Assembly: GCA_902571005.1 (NCBI GenBank)
Contig: CACGAG010000005.1
Location: 44,983-108,982, forward strand
Source of the DNA: an uncultured Pelagibacteraceae bacterium
GTDB lineage: Bacteria; Pseudomonadota; Alphaproteobacteria; Pelagibacterales; AG-422-B15
Direction of reading: 5' to 3'
Length of the DNA: 64,000 nt
Shown here: positions 36,701-46,227 of the stretch, piece by piece
Layout of the letters: the number at the start of each line of letters is the position of its first letter
Position numbering within the stretch: the stretch's first letter is position 1
Position numbers and translations under genes: made by a program
The notes under the pieces: generated by a model
The model's input: the letters and a program-made list of their open reading frames with translations, nothing else
Told to the model about the DNA's origin: nothing
The model's database searches: none

Positions 36701-38070
36701 GAAAGCACTACTTACAAGTAAATTCGTGGTTGAGAACCATGTCATCCACGGTCATTAGCCAAAAGAATTTTGAAGCTGAATCTCATTTTAAAAGAATTGG
36801 TATTACTTTTTCGGTCAAAGATGATGATATGACTGAACGAATCATCCCTTTTGACCTAATTCCAAGAATTCTTACAAACTACGAATGGGTAAAGATAGAA
36901 AAAGGTGTTTTACAAAGAGCGAAAGCTCTAAATTCTTTTCTTCATGATATTTATAATAGCGGTGAAATTTTTAAGGCGGGAATTGTTCCAAAAGAAATTG
37001 TTTATAAAAAATCGTCATATGATCAGTCTATGATCAACTTTTCACCTCCAAGAAAGATTTATAGTCCAATAATTGGTGTTGACTTAGTCAGAACAGGAAA
37101 AGACGAGTTTTATGTTTTAGAAGACAACTGCCGGACACCATCTGGTGTTTCATACATGTTGGAAAATAGAGAAATCATGATGAAAATGTTTCCTGATTTA
37201 TTTCACACAAATCGTGTTTTACGAGTTGATGACTATCCTACTAGATTACTGCAGACGCTAATGAGCCTTGCCCCAAAAAAATGTGATAGCAGTATACCAA
37301 CAGTTGTCTTATTAACTCCAGGCCATTTAAATAGTGCATATTACGAACATACTTTTTTATCCGACCAAATGGGTATTGAAATGGTGGAATCACAAGATCT
37401 TTTTGTTGAAAATGATTTGCTCTACATGAAGACAGTTGATGGACCAAAAAAAATAGATGTTGTATATCGAAGAATTGATGACGAATTTTTAGATCCTCTT
37501 TGTTATAACCCGGACTCAGTCATTGGTGTCCCGGGGATTACTCAAGTTTATAAAACAGGCGGTGTGAATATATGCTCAGCTCCTGGTGCTGGTATCGCAG
37601 ATGACAAAGCTATTTATATATTTGTCCCTGAAATGATAAAATTTTACCTTGGTGAAACACCTATTCTAGATAATGTTGAAACATGGAGATGTGAAAGAGA
37701 TGACGAATTAACTTATGTATTAGATAATATTGAAAAACTTGTGGTGAAAGAGGTTGATGGTTCAGGTGGTTATGGAATGTTAATTGGACCTAAATCAACT
37801 AAAGATCAAATTTCAGAGTTCTCTACTAAACTGAAAAGTAACCCTCGAGGATATATTGCTCAACCAACATTAGACTTATCATCCTCACCAACATTAATAG
37901 ATAATGAAGTTTCAGGAAGACGAGTTGATTTACGTCCATTCTGTCTTGTTGGAGAAAAAGTACAATTATGCCCAGGGGGATTAACAAGAGTTGCATTAAA
38001 TAAGGGATCGTATGTAGTAAATTCATCACAAGGGGGAGGAGTAAAGGACACTTGGGTCCTCGCAGATTAA
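36658..38070 (+). CDS. Circularly permuted ATP-grasp protein (COG2308 type)
   Basis: A 470-residue protein beginning (GTG) MAMFDEMYSDD; ATG 36664 is the alternative. Segments KDEFYVLEDNCRTPSGVSYM, VVKEVDGSGGYGMLIGP and RRVDLRPFCLVG match the circularly permuted ATP-grasp type 2 family. These are predicted ligases forming amide bonds on peptides or proteins; substrates are not established. The alpha-E and transglutaminase genes follow with gaps of one and three bases, the usual three-gene set. Confidence 0.9.
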   Translation: MAMFDEMYSDDAQIRKHYLQVNSWLRTMSSTVISQKNFEAESHFKRIGITFSVKDDDMTERIIPFDLIPRILTNYEWVKIEKGVLQRAKALNSFLHDIYNSGEIFKAGIVPKEIVYKKSSYDQSMINFSPPRKIYSPIIGVDLVRTGKDEFYVLEDNCRTPSGVSYMLENREIMMKMFPDLFHTNRVLRVDDYPTRLLQTLMSLAPKKCDSSIPTVVLLTPGHLNSAYYEHTFLSDQMGIEMVESQDLFVENDLLYMKTVDGPKKIDVVYRRIDDEFLDPLCYNPDSVIGVPGITQVYKTGGVNICSAPGAGIADDKAIYIFVPEMIKFYLGETPILDNVETWRCERDDELTYVLDNIEKLVVKEVDGSGGYGMLIGPKSTKDQISEFSTKLKSNPRGYIAQPTLDLSSSPTLIDNEVSGRRVDLRPFCLVGEKVQLCPGGLTRVALNKGSYVVNSSQGGGVKDTWVLAD

Positions 38071-38071
38071 C

Positions 38072-39007
38072 ATGCTAAGCAGAACAGCAGAGAATCTATA
38101 CTGGATTAGTAGATATATGGAAAGAGCAGAAACTATGGCACGCCTTCTTGATGTGGGTTATAGAATGTCCTTGTTTCCTAACCCTAAAGGCTACCATAAT
38201 GAATGGGACTCGGTATTATCAGCTGCGGGTGCTGCTCAAGGTTACTTTACTAAATACAATGAAATAAATCAGGAAAATGTTGAGGATTATATTTTTTTTG
38301 ACGAAGAAAATCCTTCCTCTGTTTACAGCTGTATATCCAAAGCTAGAAATAATGCCCTATTAGTGCGTACTGCATTCACCCCTGAGGCATGGGTTGCAAT
38401 TAATAAGTCATACAAAGAGATATTGGAGCTAAAAAATAAAAAATTTACTCGCGCTGATCTACCAAACTTTACTGAATGGACTATTCAACAAGTAAATATG
38501 TTTAGAGGATCAGCAAACTCATTATTACGAAATGACGGATATCATTTTATATTTCTTGGCACATTCATTGAACGAGCAGATAATTCTGCAAGATTGCTTG
38601 ATGTAAAATATTTTGTACTACTTCCCACTGCTGATTATATAGGGGGAAATCTTGATAATTTACAATGGATTATACTTTTACGATCACTATCTTCATTTCG
38701 CGCTTTTAGATGGGCTTATGATGGAGACGTGACCTCAACAAAAATTGCTCATTTTTTTATACTTAATAATGATTGTTCACGTTCTTTAAGTTTTTGTATA
38801 AATAATATTGTTTATCATCTTAATTGTTTGAAATGCAGTCCTGATAAAATCAGTGATATTTACTCTGGCCTTAAATCAGTTCATAATTCTGTAAAAGACG
38901 AAACTGTCGAGTCAATTATTGAATATGGTTTGCATGAGTATGTGACCAATTTTGTATCGAAGATATCTTTCTTAGACAATCAAATTCAAAATCATTTTTT
39001 TAGGTAG
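38072..39007 (+). CDS. Alpha-E domain protein (COG2307)
   Basis: A 311-residue, all-helical protein starting MLSRTAENLYWISRYMERAE, the hallmark of the alpha-E domain family, with later FIFLGTFIERADNSARLLDV repeating the ER-A-(D/E) pattern. It has no known enzymatic activity and is found with permuted ATP-grasp and transglutaminase genes, as here, so a role in the same peptide-ligation or modification process is predicted. Confidence 0.92.
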   Translation: MLSRTAENLYWISRYMERAETMARLLDVGYRMSLFPNPKGYHNEWDSVLSAAGAAQGYFTKYNEINQENVEDYIFFDEENPSSVYSCISKARNNALLVRTAFTPEAWVAINKSYKEILELKNKKFTRADLPNFTEWTIQQVNMFRGSANSLLRNDGYHFIFLGTFIERADNSARLLDVKYFVLLPTADYIGGNLDNLQWIILLRSLSSFRAFRWAYDGDVTSTKIAHFFILNNDCSRSLSFCINNIVYHLNCLKCSPDKISDIYSGLKSVHNSVKDETVESIIEYGLHEYVTNFVSKISFLDNQIQNHFFR

Positions 39008-39010
39008 ATT

Positions 39011-39832
39011 ATGTTACTTACAATCAATCATACAACAAATTATGAATATGATGATAACCTATTAGGGTTAATTCAAACAACAAAGCTGACTCCATCACCC
39101 TACAATGGTATTAAAATATTTAATTGGACTGTAAAAAGAAATAACAAATCTGGTGGTGAAATATTTAGAGATGGAGAGGGAAATAATATAATTAACTTCA
39201 AAGGCGAGCCATCAGAAAAGGAAATTAAATTTGTAGTTAAAGGAGAAGTTGAAACAATTGATACAAATGGGGTGTATGAAAGTTTGAATGATAAAATCGA
39301 CCCATATGTCTATTTAAGAAGTACAATTTTAACACTACCAAATGATAAAATTAAAGAGCTAGCTTCTATTGCCTCAAAAGATAGCTCAAATGAAGACACT
39401 GTAACTATTGCTCATGATTTAATGCTCTTAATTGCAAAAAAAATTAAATATGAACCGTATACCACCAATACAAACACAACCGCAGCTATGTCAATAGATC
39501 AAGAGAAGGGTGTTTGCCAAGATCAAGCACATATAATGATTTCCGCCGCTAGATACTTGGGCATTCCCTCAAGATATGTAAATGGCTACATGCATAAAAA
39601 TAGGAATGACTCTGAATTTCAAGCTACACACGCATGGGCTGAACTTTATATAGATCAACTTGGTTGGGTTGGTTTTGATCCTACAAATCAATGTTGTCCT
39701 GATGAGAGATATATTCGAGTTTCATGCGGCTTAGATGCAAGTTATGCGGCGCCAATCAGAGGAATCTTTTATGGTAACACTGCAGAAAAATTAGATATAG
39801 ATGTGCAAACAATTGAAAACTGCTCACAATAA
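39011..39832 (+). CDS. Transglutaminase-like cysteine protein (COG1305)
   Basis: A 273-residue protein with an N-terminal beta domain (1-90) and a transglutaminase-like core. The catalytic triad is Cys169 in KGVCQDQAH, His207 in THAWAELY and Asp223 in GFDPTNQ. There is no signal peptide. Members may act as cysteine proteases or amide exchangers. It is the last gene of the ATP-grasp/alpha-E set and ends one base before the converging truA stop. Confidence 0.9.
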   Translation: MLLTINHTTNYEYDDNLLGLIQTTKLTPSPYNGIKIFNWTVKRNNKSGGEIFRDGEGNNIINFKGEPSEKEIKFVVKGEVETIDTNGVYESLNDKIDPYVYLRSTILTLPNDKIKELASIASKDSSNEDTVTIAHDLMLLIAKKIKYEPYTTNTNTTAAMSIDQEKGVCQDQAHIMISAARYLGIPSRYVNGYMHKNRNDSEFQATHAWAELYIDQLGWVGFDPTNQCCPDERYIRVSCGLDASYAAPIRGIFYGNTAEKLDIDVQTIENCSQ

Positions 39833-40573
39833 TTAGTATTTAACCTCCATAAAATATAACCCCTCAGAAGGAGCAAGTGCTCCACATTGAGAACGATCTT
39901 TTGAATTAAACGCTTTTTCAAAGTCGCCAAGTGACCAACTTTTTTCTCCAACTAACTTTAAACTACCAACAATTGATCTAACTTGATGATGCAGAAATGA
40001 TTTTGCAGTGAAACCAAAATAGATATTTTCTTCTGATTGGCTAATTTTTAGGCTGTCTAAAGTTTTTACTGGACTATCAGATTGGCAATGAGCCGAACGG
40101 AATGTTGTGAAGTCATGCTGACCCTCAATTGAAGGAATGCATTCCTTCATCAAATCAACATCAATCTCTTTATGTACTTGCCAAGCTCTTCCCTTCTCAA
40201 TAGTGAGTGGCGACTTTCTGTTTACTATTCTATAAAGGTATTTTCTCTGAGTTGCATCAAATCTTGCATGAAAATCATTATGTGCTTTCTCTACTTCCAA
40301 TATGGAAATAGGAAATGGCCTCAAGTGATTGTTTAATGCGTTCTTAATTACATATGGTTCTAGTAATTTCTCTGTAACATCAAAATGAGCAACCTGCCCC
40401 ATTGCGTGAACACCCGCATCTGTTCTACCAGCCCCAAAAATAGTTATGTTTTCCTCAAATATATTATTTATTGCTTTTTCAATACACCCTTGAACTGATT
40501 GTCCATTTTCTTGTCTTTGCCATCCGACAAACGGGGTGCCATCATACTCAATTTTTATTTTGTACCTATTCAT
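39833..40573 (-). CDS. truA: tRNA pseudouridine(38-40) synthase
   Basis: A 246-residue TruA. The catalytic Asp52 lies in GAGRTDAGVHA. It converts uridines 38-40 of the anticodon arm to pseudouridine. The start overlaps the fmt stop by four bases, in a dnaX-ybaB-recR-def-fmt-truA run on this strand. Confidence 0.95.
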   Translation of the reverse strand: MNRYKIKIEYDGTPFVGWQRQENGQSVQGCIEKAINNIFEENITIFGAGRTDAGVHAMGQVAHFDVTEKLLEPYVIKNALNNHLRPFPISILEVEKAHNDFHARFDATQRKYLYRIVNRKSPLTIEKGRAWQVHKEIDVDLMKECIPSIEGQHDFTTFRSAHCQSDSPVKTLDSLKISQSEENIYFGFTAKSFLHHQVRSIVGSLKLVGEKSWSLGDFEKAFNSKDRSQCGALAPSEGLYFMEVKY

Positions 40574-41487
40574 TGAATATAAGAGCCAACTTCAATTTTA
40601 TGTCCTAAAAGAAAGTCATTGATTGAACAATCTTGTTTACCTTCAACTCTGAGAAGCAACGGTCTAAGTGAATTAATGCCACAACCAATTAAAAATTCTT
40701 CATTCATGATCTTTCCGGCCTCTCCTTTCTCATGAATTACCTCAGCCTTCAGTATTTTAATTCTTTTATTATTTAGTGAAAACCAAGCGCATGGGCTAGG
40801 ATTATAAGCATTTATGCGTCTATTTATTTTCTCAGCATTTTCGGTCCAATCTATTAAAGCTTCTTTTTTTTGTATTTTCTTCGCATAACAGGCCTGCGTA
40901 TCATTTTGCTTAGCAAACTGAATAGAGCCACCTAATCTATCAATAAAGTTTATAAGCAATTCAGCTCCTTCATTTGCGAGTTCTTTTTCTAATTCACTGT
41001 AGTTTTGTTGTTCTATTTTTATTTCTTTTTGCAGCCCAATATCTCCTGTATCAAGGCCTTTATCCATTTTCATAATTGTAACGCCCGTAGTCTGATCACC
41101 TTCAATCATTGCTCTTTGAATTGGTGCAGCACCCCTCCACCGAGGGAGTAAAGATGCATGTACATTAAAACAACCAAGTTTAGGTAAATTGATTACTTCT
41201 TCAGGTAATATCAGTCCATAAGCAACAACAATTATTATATCCAAATTCATTTCTTGTAGTTTTTTTAATTCCTCTGATGAACTAATCGAAGGAGGCGAGC
41301 TAATTTCTATATTTTTAGCTTCAGCAAATTCTGCCACTGGTGAAATTGATAATTTCATTCCTCGGTTAGCCTTTTTTGCGGGGGATGTATATACGCCCAC
41401 CAAATGATTATTTGAAGAAACAATTTTTTTTAAAGATGGAACTGCGAATGGGGCTGTGCCCATGAATAGGATGCGATAATTTTTCAT
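40570..41487 (-). CDS. fmt: Methionyl-tRNA formyltransferase
   Basis: A 305-residue Fmt. The formyl-folate site and catalytic residues lie in NVHASLLPRWRGAAPIQRA, with LDTGDIGLQ downstream and a C-terminal OB-like tRNA-binding domain from about 205. It formylates initiator Met-tRNA; the def gene removing the formyl group is five bases upstream. Confidence 0.95.
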   Translation of the reverse strand: MKNYRILFMGTAPFAVPSLKKIVSSNNHLVGVYTSPAKKANRGMKLSISPVAEFAEAKNIEISSPPSISSSEELKKLQEMNLDIIIVVAYGLILPEEVINLPKLGCFNVHASLLPRWRGAAPIQRAMIEGDQTTGVTIMKMDKGLDTGDIGLQKEIKIEQQNYSELEKELANEGAELLINFIDRLGGSIQFAKQNDTQACYAKKIQKKEALIDWTENAEKINRRINAYNPSPCAWFSLNNKRIKILKAEVIHEKGEAGKIMNEEFLIGCGINSLRPLLLRVEGKQDCSINDFLLGHKIEVGSYIQ

Positions 41488-41492
41488 TTTAT

Positions 41493-42029
41493 CTAAGCGA
41501 CGATTCGTTCTTTTTTTGATTGTTTTCTTGTTTTGATGAGCTTCTTTACAATCATGTTGCGTTTAATATTTGATAAATGATCAATAAAAAGAATTCCTTC
41601 AAGATGATCCATTTCATGTTGGATGCAGGTCGCTAATAATCCTTTAGCGTGTAGAGTCGACTTTTTTCCATTATAATCAAGGAAGTTTATTTCACATTCT
41701 TCTGGACGATCAATTTCTGCGTATTGATCTGGAACCGATAAACATCCCTCTTCATACGTCGAAAGATTTTTTGTTTTTACTGTAATTTCAGGGTTAACAA
41801 AATAAAGGGGCTCTTTTATACCCTCTTCATTTCTCCAGCTTATATCCATCACAATCACACGCAAAGGAACCCCAATTTGAACCGCTGCTAATCCTATTCC
41901 AGGTGCGTCATACATGGTATCCAACATGTCATCCATTAGATCCTGGATCTCTTTAGTTACTTCATCAACTGGTTTTGAAATCTGTTTTAAAAACGGATCT
42001 GGAGCAGTTAAAATTTTTTTTACTGTCAT
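41493..42029 (-). CDS. def: Peptide deformylase
   Basis: A 178-residue deformylase with all three motifs: PGIGLAAVQIG, EGCLSVP (metal Cys) and QHEMDHLEGILFID (two metal His and catalytic Glu). It removes the N-formyl group from nascent proteins. It pairs with fmt downstream; a 69-base gap separates it from recR. Confidence 0.96.
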   Translation of the reverse strand: MTVKKILTAPDPFLKQISKPVDEVTKEIQDLMDDMLDTMYDAPGIGLAAVQIGVPLRVIVMDISWRNEEGIKEPLYFVNPEITVKTKNLSTYEEGCLSVPDQYAEIDRPEECEINFLDYNGKKSTLHAKGLLATCIQHEMDHLEGILFIDHLSNIKRNMIVKKLIKTRKQSKKERIVA

Positions 42030-42098
42030 AATCTTTAGATAGGCTAACTTAGATATAAGGTCAAGATTGAATAAAAAAATTGGGAAAATACAATAAAA

Positions 42099-42704
42099 CT
42101 AAATTTTTTGTCGTGCACTGAGAGCAGCGGCAATAGTTCCTTCATCCATGTAATCCAACTCTCCGCCAACAGGTACACCGTGACCTAAGCGACTCACTTC
42201 AACACTGTGTTTTGATAACGTATCCGCTACGTAATGAGCGGTTGTTTGACCATCAACGGTTGCACTCAAAGCCAATATGACTTCGTCAATTTTTTCGCCT
42301 TCAATTCGATCAATAAGTTTTTTTAGATTTAAATCATCAGGCCCAATGCTGTTTATAGCAGATAGATTACCACCCAACACATGGTACAGTCCGTTAAATA
42401 CTTCAGATTTTTCAAGTGCCCATAGATCTGCGATATTTTCAACAACACAGATTTGATTTTTAGTTCGACCCTCATCTGTGCAGATCATACATGGAGAATT
42501 TACATCTATGTTTCCACAAATTTCACATGTAACAATGTTTTCACTCGATGATAAAAGCGACTCAGCGAGTGGGACCATTAACTGTTCTTTATTCTTTATT
42601 AAATGAAGTGCTGCTCTGCTCGCAGATTTAGGTCCGAAACCAGGCAGTTTACTGATTAAAAGTATTAACTTATCAATTTCTGGATTAGATATACGGGATT
42701 TCAT
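42099..42704 (-). CDS. recR: Recombination mediator protein RecR
   Basis: A 201-residue RecR: N-terminal helix-hairpin-helix (KLPGFGPKSASRAALHL), four-Cys zinc finger (CEICGNIDVNSPCMIC) and a Toprim domain from about 80. It loads RecA at gaps together with RecF/RecO. It lies one base after ybaB in the dnaX-ybaB-recR set found in many bacteria. Confidence 0.95.
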   Translation of the reverse strand: MKSRISNPEIDKLILLISKLPGFGPKSASRAALHLIKNKEQLMVPLAESLLSSSENIVTCEICGNIDVNSPCMICTDEGRTKNQICVVENIADLWALEKSEVFNGLYHVLGGNLSAINSIGPDDLNLKKLIDRIEGEKIDEVILALSATVDGQTTAHYVADTLSKHSVEVSRLGHGVPVGGELDYMDEGTIAAALSARQKI

Positions 42705-42705
42705 A

Positions 42706-43029
42706 CTAGAAAGGCAGTTTCATTCCTGGAGGAAGTTTTATTCCACCGGTAAGAGAACTCATTTCATCCGCAATTTTTCTTTGAATTTTGTCTCGCGCAT
42801 CATTAAAAGCTGCAACTATCAAATCTTCTAAAATTTCTTTCTCATTTTTATCTATCGCTGTTTCGTCAATGTTTACAGAAGTTACATTATTTTTTCCATT
42901 TATAGTTATTTTAACTATTCCTCCACCTGATATACCCTCAGCTTCCAGTGTTTCTACCTTTTCCTGAGCCTCAGCCATTTTTTTTTGCAAGTCTTGGGCC
43001 TGCTTAATCATATTGTTAAAATTGTTCAT
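42706..43029 (-). CDS. YbaB/EbfC nucleoid-associated protein
   Basis: A 107-residue DNA-binding protein with the family pattern MIKQAQDLQKKMAEAQE, a glycine-rich turn and DLIVAAFNDA. EbfC dimers bind DNA as tweezers. It sits between dnaX (two bases) and recR (one base). Confidence 0.94.
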   Translation of the reverse strand: MNNFNNMIKQAQDLQKKMAEAQEKVETLEAEGISGGGIVKITINGKNNVTSVNIDETAIDKNEKEILEDLIVAAFNDARDKIQRKIADEMSSLTGGIKLPPGMKLPF

Positions 43030-43031
43030 AT

Positions 43032-44306
43032 TTATTTCTTTTCAATTTGTTCAACTTCAGTTCCAGGAAAGAAATCAATAATTTCTTTTACTTTTGGATC
43101 CATTTCTGAAGATGTTTCTCCTGATTTATCCTGTATTTTATTGTCATTTTTTTCAACCAAATTATTTAGTTCACTTATTAATTCATTAGGTTTCGGTATA
43201 TCATTTAAATAAATGATCCTAATGATCAACATTTCAAGAGAAGTTATAGGAGAAAATGAGTCTGTAATTTCATACAATCCCTTATTAAGCATTTGCCAGA
43301 TCATTGAGAGAGTGGATACATCAAGATTACCTGCTACCTCTTGCACTGCATTATATTCACTGTCTGTAAGTGAGCTTTTGACCCCCTCAGCTGCATCAAT
43401 ATTAATCATAGTCAAACTATGAACAGTTTCTATCAGATCTTTTACAATCATTGATGGATCAGCTCCGTTGTCATAAAGTTCATTTATTTTTTCAAGTGAC
43501 TGTTGAGTTTGACCAGCAGTAACGAATTTGATTAGTTCTAAAATTTTAGTTGGATCGTTTAAACCGATCATCTCTTTTACTTGCTCTTCAGAAATATGTT
43601 TACCTGAAAATGCAATAGATTGATCAAGTATAGATAGGCCATCTCTTACAGATCCATCTGCAGCTCTTGCGATAATTTTCAATGCACCTTCCTCAAACTC
43701 AACAGTTTCCTTTTCACATATGGATTTTAAAAAAATAACTAAATCATCAGGTTCAACTCTTTTTAAATCATATCTTTGGCATCTTGATAGTATGGTTGTA
43801 GGTATTTTTCTTACCTCAGTAGTTGCAAAAATAAATTTCACATGAGGTGGCGGCTCTTCCAATGTTTTAAGTAATCCATTAAAGGCTGCGGTCGATAACA
43901 TATGAACTTCATCTATAATATATACTTTATACTTTGATGATACGGGCGAGTATTGAACGCCCTCAATCAGCTCTCTTATATCAGCTATTCCAGTGCGCGA
44001 TGCTGCATCCATTTCATAAACATCAACACTTCTAGACTCTGTTATCGCTTTACAATTGTCACAAACCCCACATGGCTCGTTGATATCTTGCTCCGTTATG
44101 TTCAAACAATTTAGTGATTTTGCGATAATTCTAGCCGTCGTTGTTTTCCCCACACCTCTAACCCCTGTGAGTAAATAAGCGTTGGCAATTCTATTCATCT
44201 CAATTGCATTTTGTATTGTCTTAGACATGAGATCTTGACCAATAAGTTCACTAAACTTTAGCGGTCTATATTTTAATGGAATAGGTATGTTGGTTGTTTC
44301 GGACAT
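43032..44306 (-). CDS. dnaX: DNA polymerase III subunit gamma/tau, short form
   Basis: A clamp-loader AAA+ protein of about 424 residues. Walker A GVRGVGKTTTARIIAK, the zinc cysteines in CGVCDNCK, Walker B IIDEVHML and the SRC sensor ILSRCQRYDL are present. ATG 44306 (MSETTNIPIP) is chosen over a GTG three codons earlier. The C-terminus is shorter than in E. coli tau (643 residues), so the polymerase- and helicase-binding domains are reduced. The SRP RNA gene lies directly upstream on the same strand. Confidence 0.94.
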   Translation of the reverse strand: MSETTNIPIPLKYRPLKFSELIGQDLMSKTIQNAIEMNRIANAYLLTGVRGVGKTTTARIIAKSLNCLNITEQDINEPCGVCDNCKAITESRSVDVYEMDAASRTGIADIRELIEGVQYSPVSSKYKVYIIDEVHMLSTAAFNGLLKTLEEPPPHVKFIFATTEVRKIPTTILSRCQRYDLKRVEPDDLVIFLKSICEKETVEFEEGALKIIARAADGSVRDGLSILDQSIAFSGKHISEEQVKEMIGLNDPTKILELIKFVTAGQTQQSLEKINELYDNGADPSMIVKDLIETVHSLTMINIDAAEGVKSSLTDSEYNAVQEVAGNLDVSTLSMIWQMLNKGLYEITDSFSPITSLEMLIIRIIYLNDIPKPNELISELNNLVEKNDNKIQDKSGETSSEMDPKVKEIIDFFPGTEVEQIEKK

Positions 44307-44326
44307 AAAAATCACTAATCTTTAGT

Positions 44327-44416
44327 GGGAGATCAACGTAACCCAAATATCTTCGTTACGGCTGCTTCTTTTCAGACCTGACCGGATTGGCGAATAACTT
44401 GTCTACTCAATCTCCC
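44327..44416 (-). ncRNA. ffs: Signal recognition particle RNA, 4.5S type
   Basis: The reverse strand forms one long hairpin of about 90 bases closed by GGGAGAU/AUCUCCC. The conserved domain IV is plain: GGTCAGGTCTGAAAAGAAGC followed by AGCC, with a GAAA tetraloop. It binds Ffh to target membrane proteins. It lies 20 bases before dnaX, a frequent bacterial arrangement. Confidence 0.95.
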
Positions 44417-44421
44417 AAAAT

Positions 44422-44430
44422 ATTGTATCA
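44422..44430 (-). promoter_or_regulatory. Extended -10 element for the SRP RNA
   Basis: The reverse strand reads TGATACAAT, an extended -10 hexamer (TACAAT), five bases before the 5' end of the RNA. No good -35 was found. Confidence 0.5.
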
Positions 44431-44468
44431 TAACGAAAATAAAATGTTGTTTAATAAATAATAAATTA

Positions 44469-45392
44469 ATGAACAAAATAATATTTGCAAATAATCCTCT
44501 CGATAGAATGTCAGGTTTTAGAAGCGATAAAGACTGGCAAAAAGCAAATTTATTGGACAACGAAACACGTTTTGTTGTTTTTCACTCAGGGAAACCATTG
44601 ATACACGTGAGCGGTGAACCTGGCTCAAATTCAACAATTTTTTTAGCCACATATGATCAAATAAAAAATTTTATTGAAGATGCTTATTTGCTTTTCCTAG
44701 GCAAGTTAAAAAATAAAAGCTACTACGCCATAGATTTATCAAAAAGTATCAAAAACTTCGACAAAACTGCATTTCCTAACTGTAAATTTATTGATTTAAG
44801 ATCGATAGCGCAGAGTATTTCCCCGGAAGACACAGGTATTCTTGCCCAGGCTAAGTCCATGGTCGAATGGAATTCATCCAATATTTTTTGTACCAGATGT
44901 GAAAGTTCCCGACTTGAAACTGTTGATGCAGGTTGCAAAAAAATTTGCAAAAATTGTAACGTAGAATTATTTCCTCGTGTTGACCCTGTCGTAATCATGC
45001 TTCCTATTTTTAAAGACAAATGTTTACTCGGTCGCCAAAAAATATTTCCACCCAGAATGTTCTCAGCACTGGCAGGTTTTTTAGAACCGGGTGAAACCAT
45101 CGAAGATGCAGTCATTAGAGAAGTTAAAGAAGAAGTGGGATTAAATGTTACAAGTGTTGAGTATAAATTTACCCAACCATGGCCATTTCCTTCTCAATTA
45201 ATGATCGCATGTTTCTGTCAAACAGATGGTGACACAACTGATTTAGATCAGGATGAAATTGAAGATGCAGTATGGTTATCTCGAGAAGACTTAAATCGTA
45301 TATTCGTTGGTAAAAGCCCTGACAGAATATGGATACCTCCTGCAATGGCTGTAGCTCATCAATTAATTGTTGCTTGGATGCACAATAAGTAA
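44469..45392 (+). CDS. nudC: NAD+ diphosphatase / RNA decapping Nudix enzyme NudC
   Basis: A 307-residue protein with an N-terminal domain, zinc ribbon (Cys141, Cys144, Cys160, Cys163) and Nudix box Gly203, Glu209, Arg217, Glu218, Glu221, Glu222 (GFLEPGE then REVKEEVGL). The later SQLMIACF is the NADH-pyrophosphatase specificity region (SQPWPFPxS-like). It hydrolyses NAD(H) and removes NAD caps from RNA. Confidence 0.93.
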   Translation: MNKIIFANNPLDRMSGFRSDKDWQKANLLDNETRFVVFHSGKPLIHVSGEPGSNSTIFLATYDQIKNFIEDAYLLFLGKLKNKSYYAIDLSKSIKNFDKTAFPNCKFIDLRSIAQSISPEDTGILAQAKSMVEWNSSNIFCTRCESSRLETVDAGCKKICKNCNVELFPRVDPVVIMLPIFKDKCLLGRQKIFPPRMFSALAGFLEPGETIEDAVIREVKEEVGLNVTSVEYKFTQPWPFPSQLMIACFCQTDGDTTDLDQDEIEDAVWLSREDLNRIFVGKSPDRIWIPPAMAVAHQLIVAWMHNK

Positions 45393-45393
45393 A

Positions 45394-46227
45394 CTAATTG
45401 TTTCTATATGAATGTTTTGGATAAACACCTAAGACTTTCAGTTTTTCAGTATAAAAGGATAGTTCTTCTAAAGCTCCTTTTACCGATTGATCTTCAGCGT
45501 GGCCATCTAGATCAATATAGAATTGAGCTTTATTAAAATCACCATCGACAATGAAACTCTCTAATTTAGTTAGATTGACACCATTAGTTGCAAAACCTCC
45601 GAGTGCTTTATAAAGAGCTGAAGGAACACTCTTCACTTCAAATATGCAACTTGTCAGGTATGAAAGGTTTTCATTCCTTTCTTGCTGAAGTTCCTTTGAC
45701 ATTATTAAAAATCGAGTTGTATTATTTTTCATATCTTGAATATTTGTATCTACTATATCTAATCCATAAGTATCAGCTGCAAGTGTTGAGGCAATCGCTG
45801 AGTCTTCAGTTGTCCCTTGCTCACTAATAAATTTGGCAGATCCTGCGGTGTCCGCCATTATAATGACATCTAAATTATATTTTTTTATCGCAGCATTACA
45901 TTGTCCAATGGCCATAGAATGACTGCGTACATTTTTAATTGTATCTAAGGAAGCGCCTGGTTTTACCATTAACTGATGATTGATCTCTTGAAAGTGTTCT
46001 GAATAAATTTTTAAATCATATCCACCAAGTAAGTAGTGAATATCCGCTACCCTGCCCGCGACCGAGTTTTCAATTGGTATCATGGCTAAATGACACTCTG
46101 ATGCACTAACTTGCTCCATAGCAGACTCAAATGTTCTGCACGCAACAGGATTGTGATCAGGCACAGCTTCAATGCACGCAAGATGTGAATAAGCTCCGAG
46201 TTCACCCTGGAAAGCTATTTTTTTCAT
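45394..46227 (-). CDS. pheA: Prephenate dehydratase (monofunctional)
   Basis: A 277-residue enzyme: catalytic domain 1-180 with FQGELGAYSHLA, the TRF motif in NTTRFLIMS, and a C-terminal ACT domain with LTKLESFIV for phenylalanine feedback. There is no chorismate mutase domain. It converts prephenate to phenylpyruvate. The start overlaps the kdsB stop by four bases. Confidence 0.94.
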   Translation of the reverse strand: MKKIAFQGELGAYSHLACIEAVPDHNPVACRTFESAMEQVSASECHLAMIPIENSVAGRVADIHYLLGGYDLKIYSEHFQEINHQLMVKPGASLDTIKNVRSHSMAIGQCNAAIKKYNLDVIIMADTAGSAKFISEQGTTEDSAIASTLAADTYGLDIVDTNIQDMKNNTTRFLIMSKELQQERNENLSYLTSCIFEVKSVPSALYKALGGFATNGVNLTKLESFIVDGDFNKAQFYIDLDGHAEDQSVKGALEELSFYTEKLKVLGVYPKHSYRNN

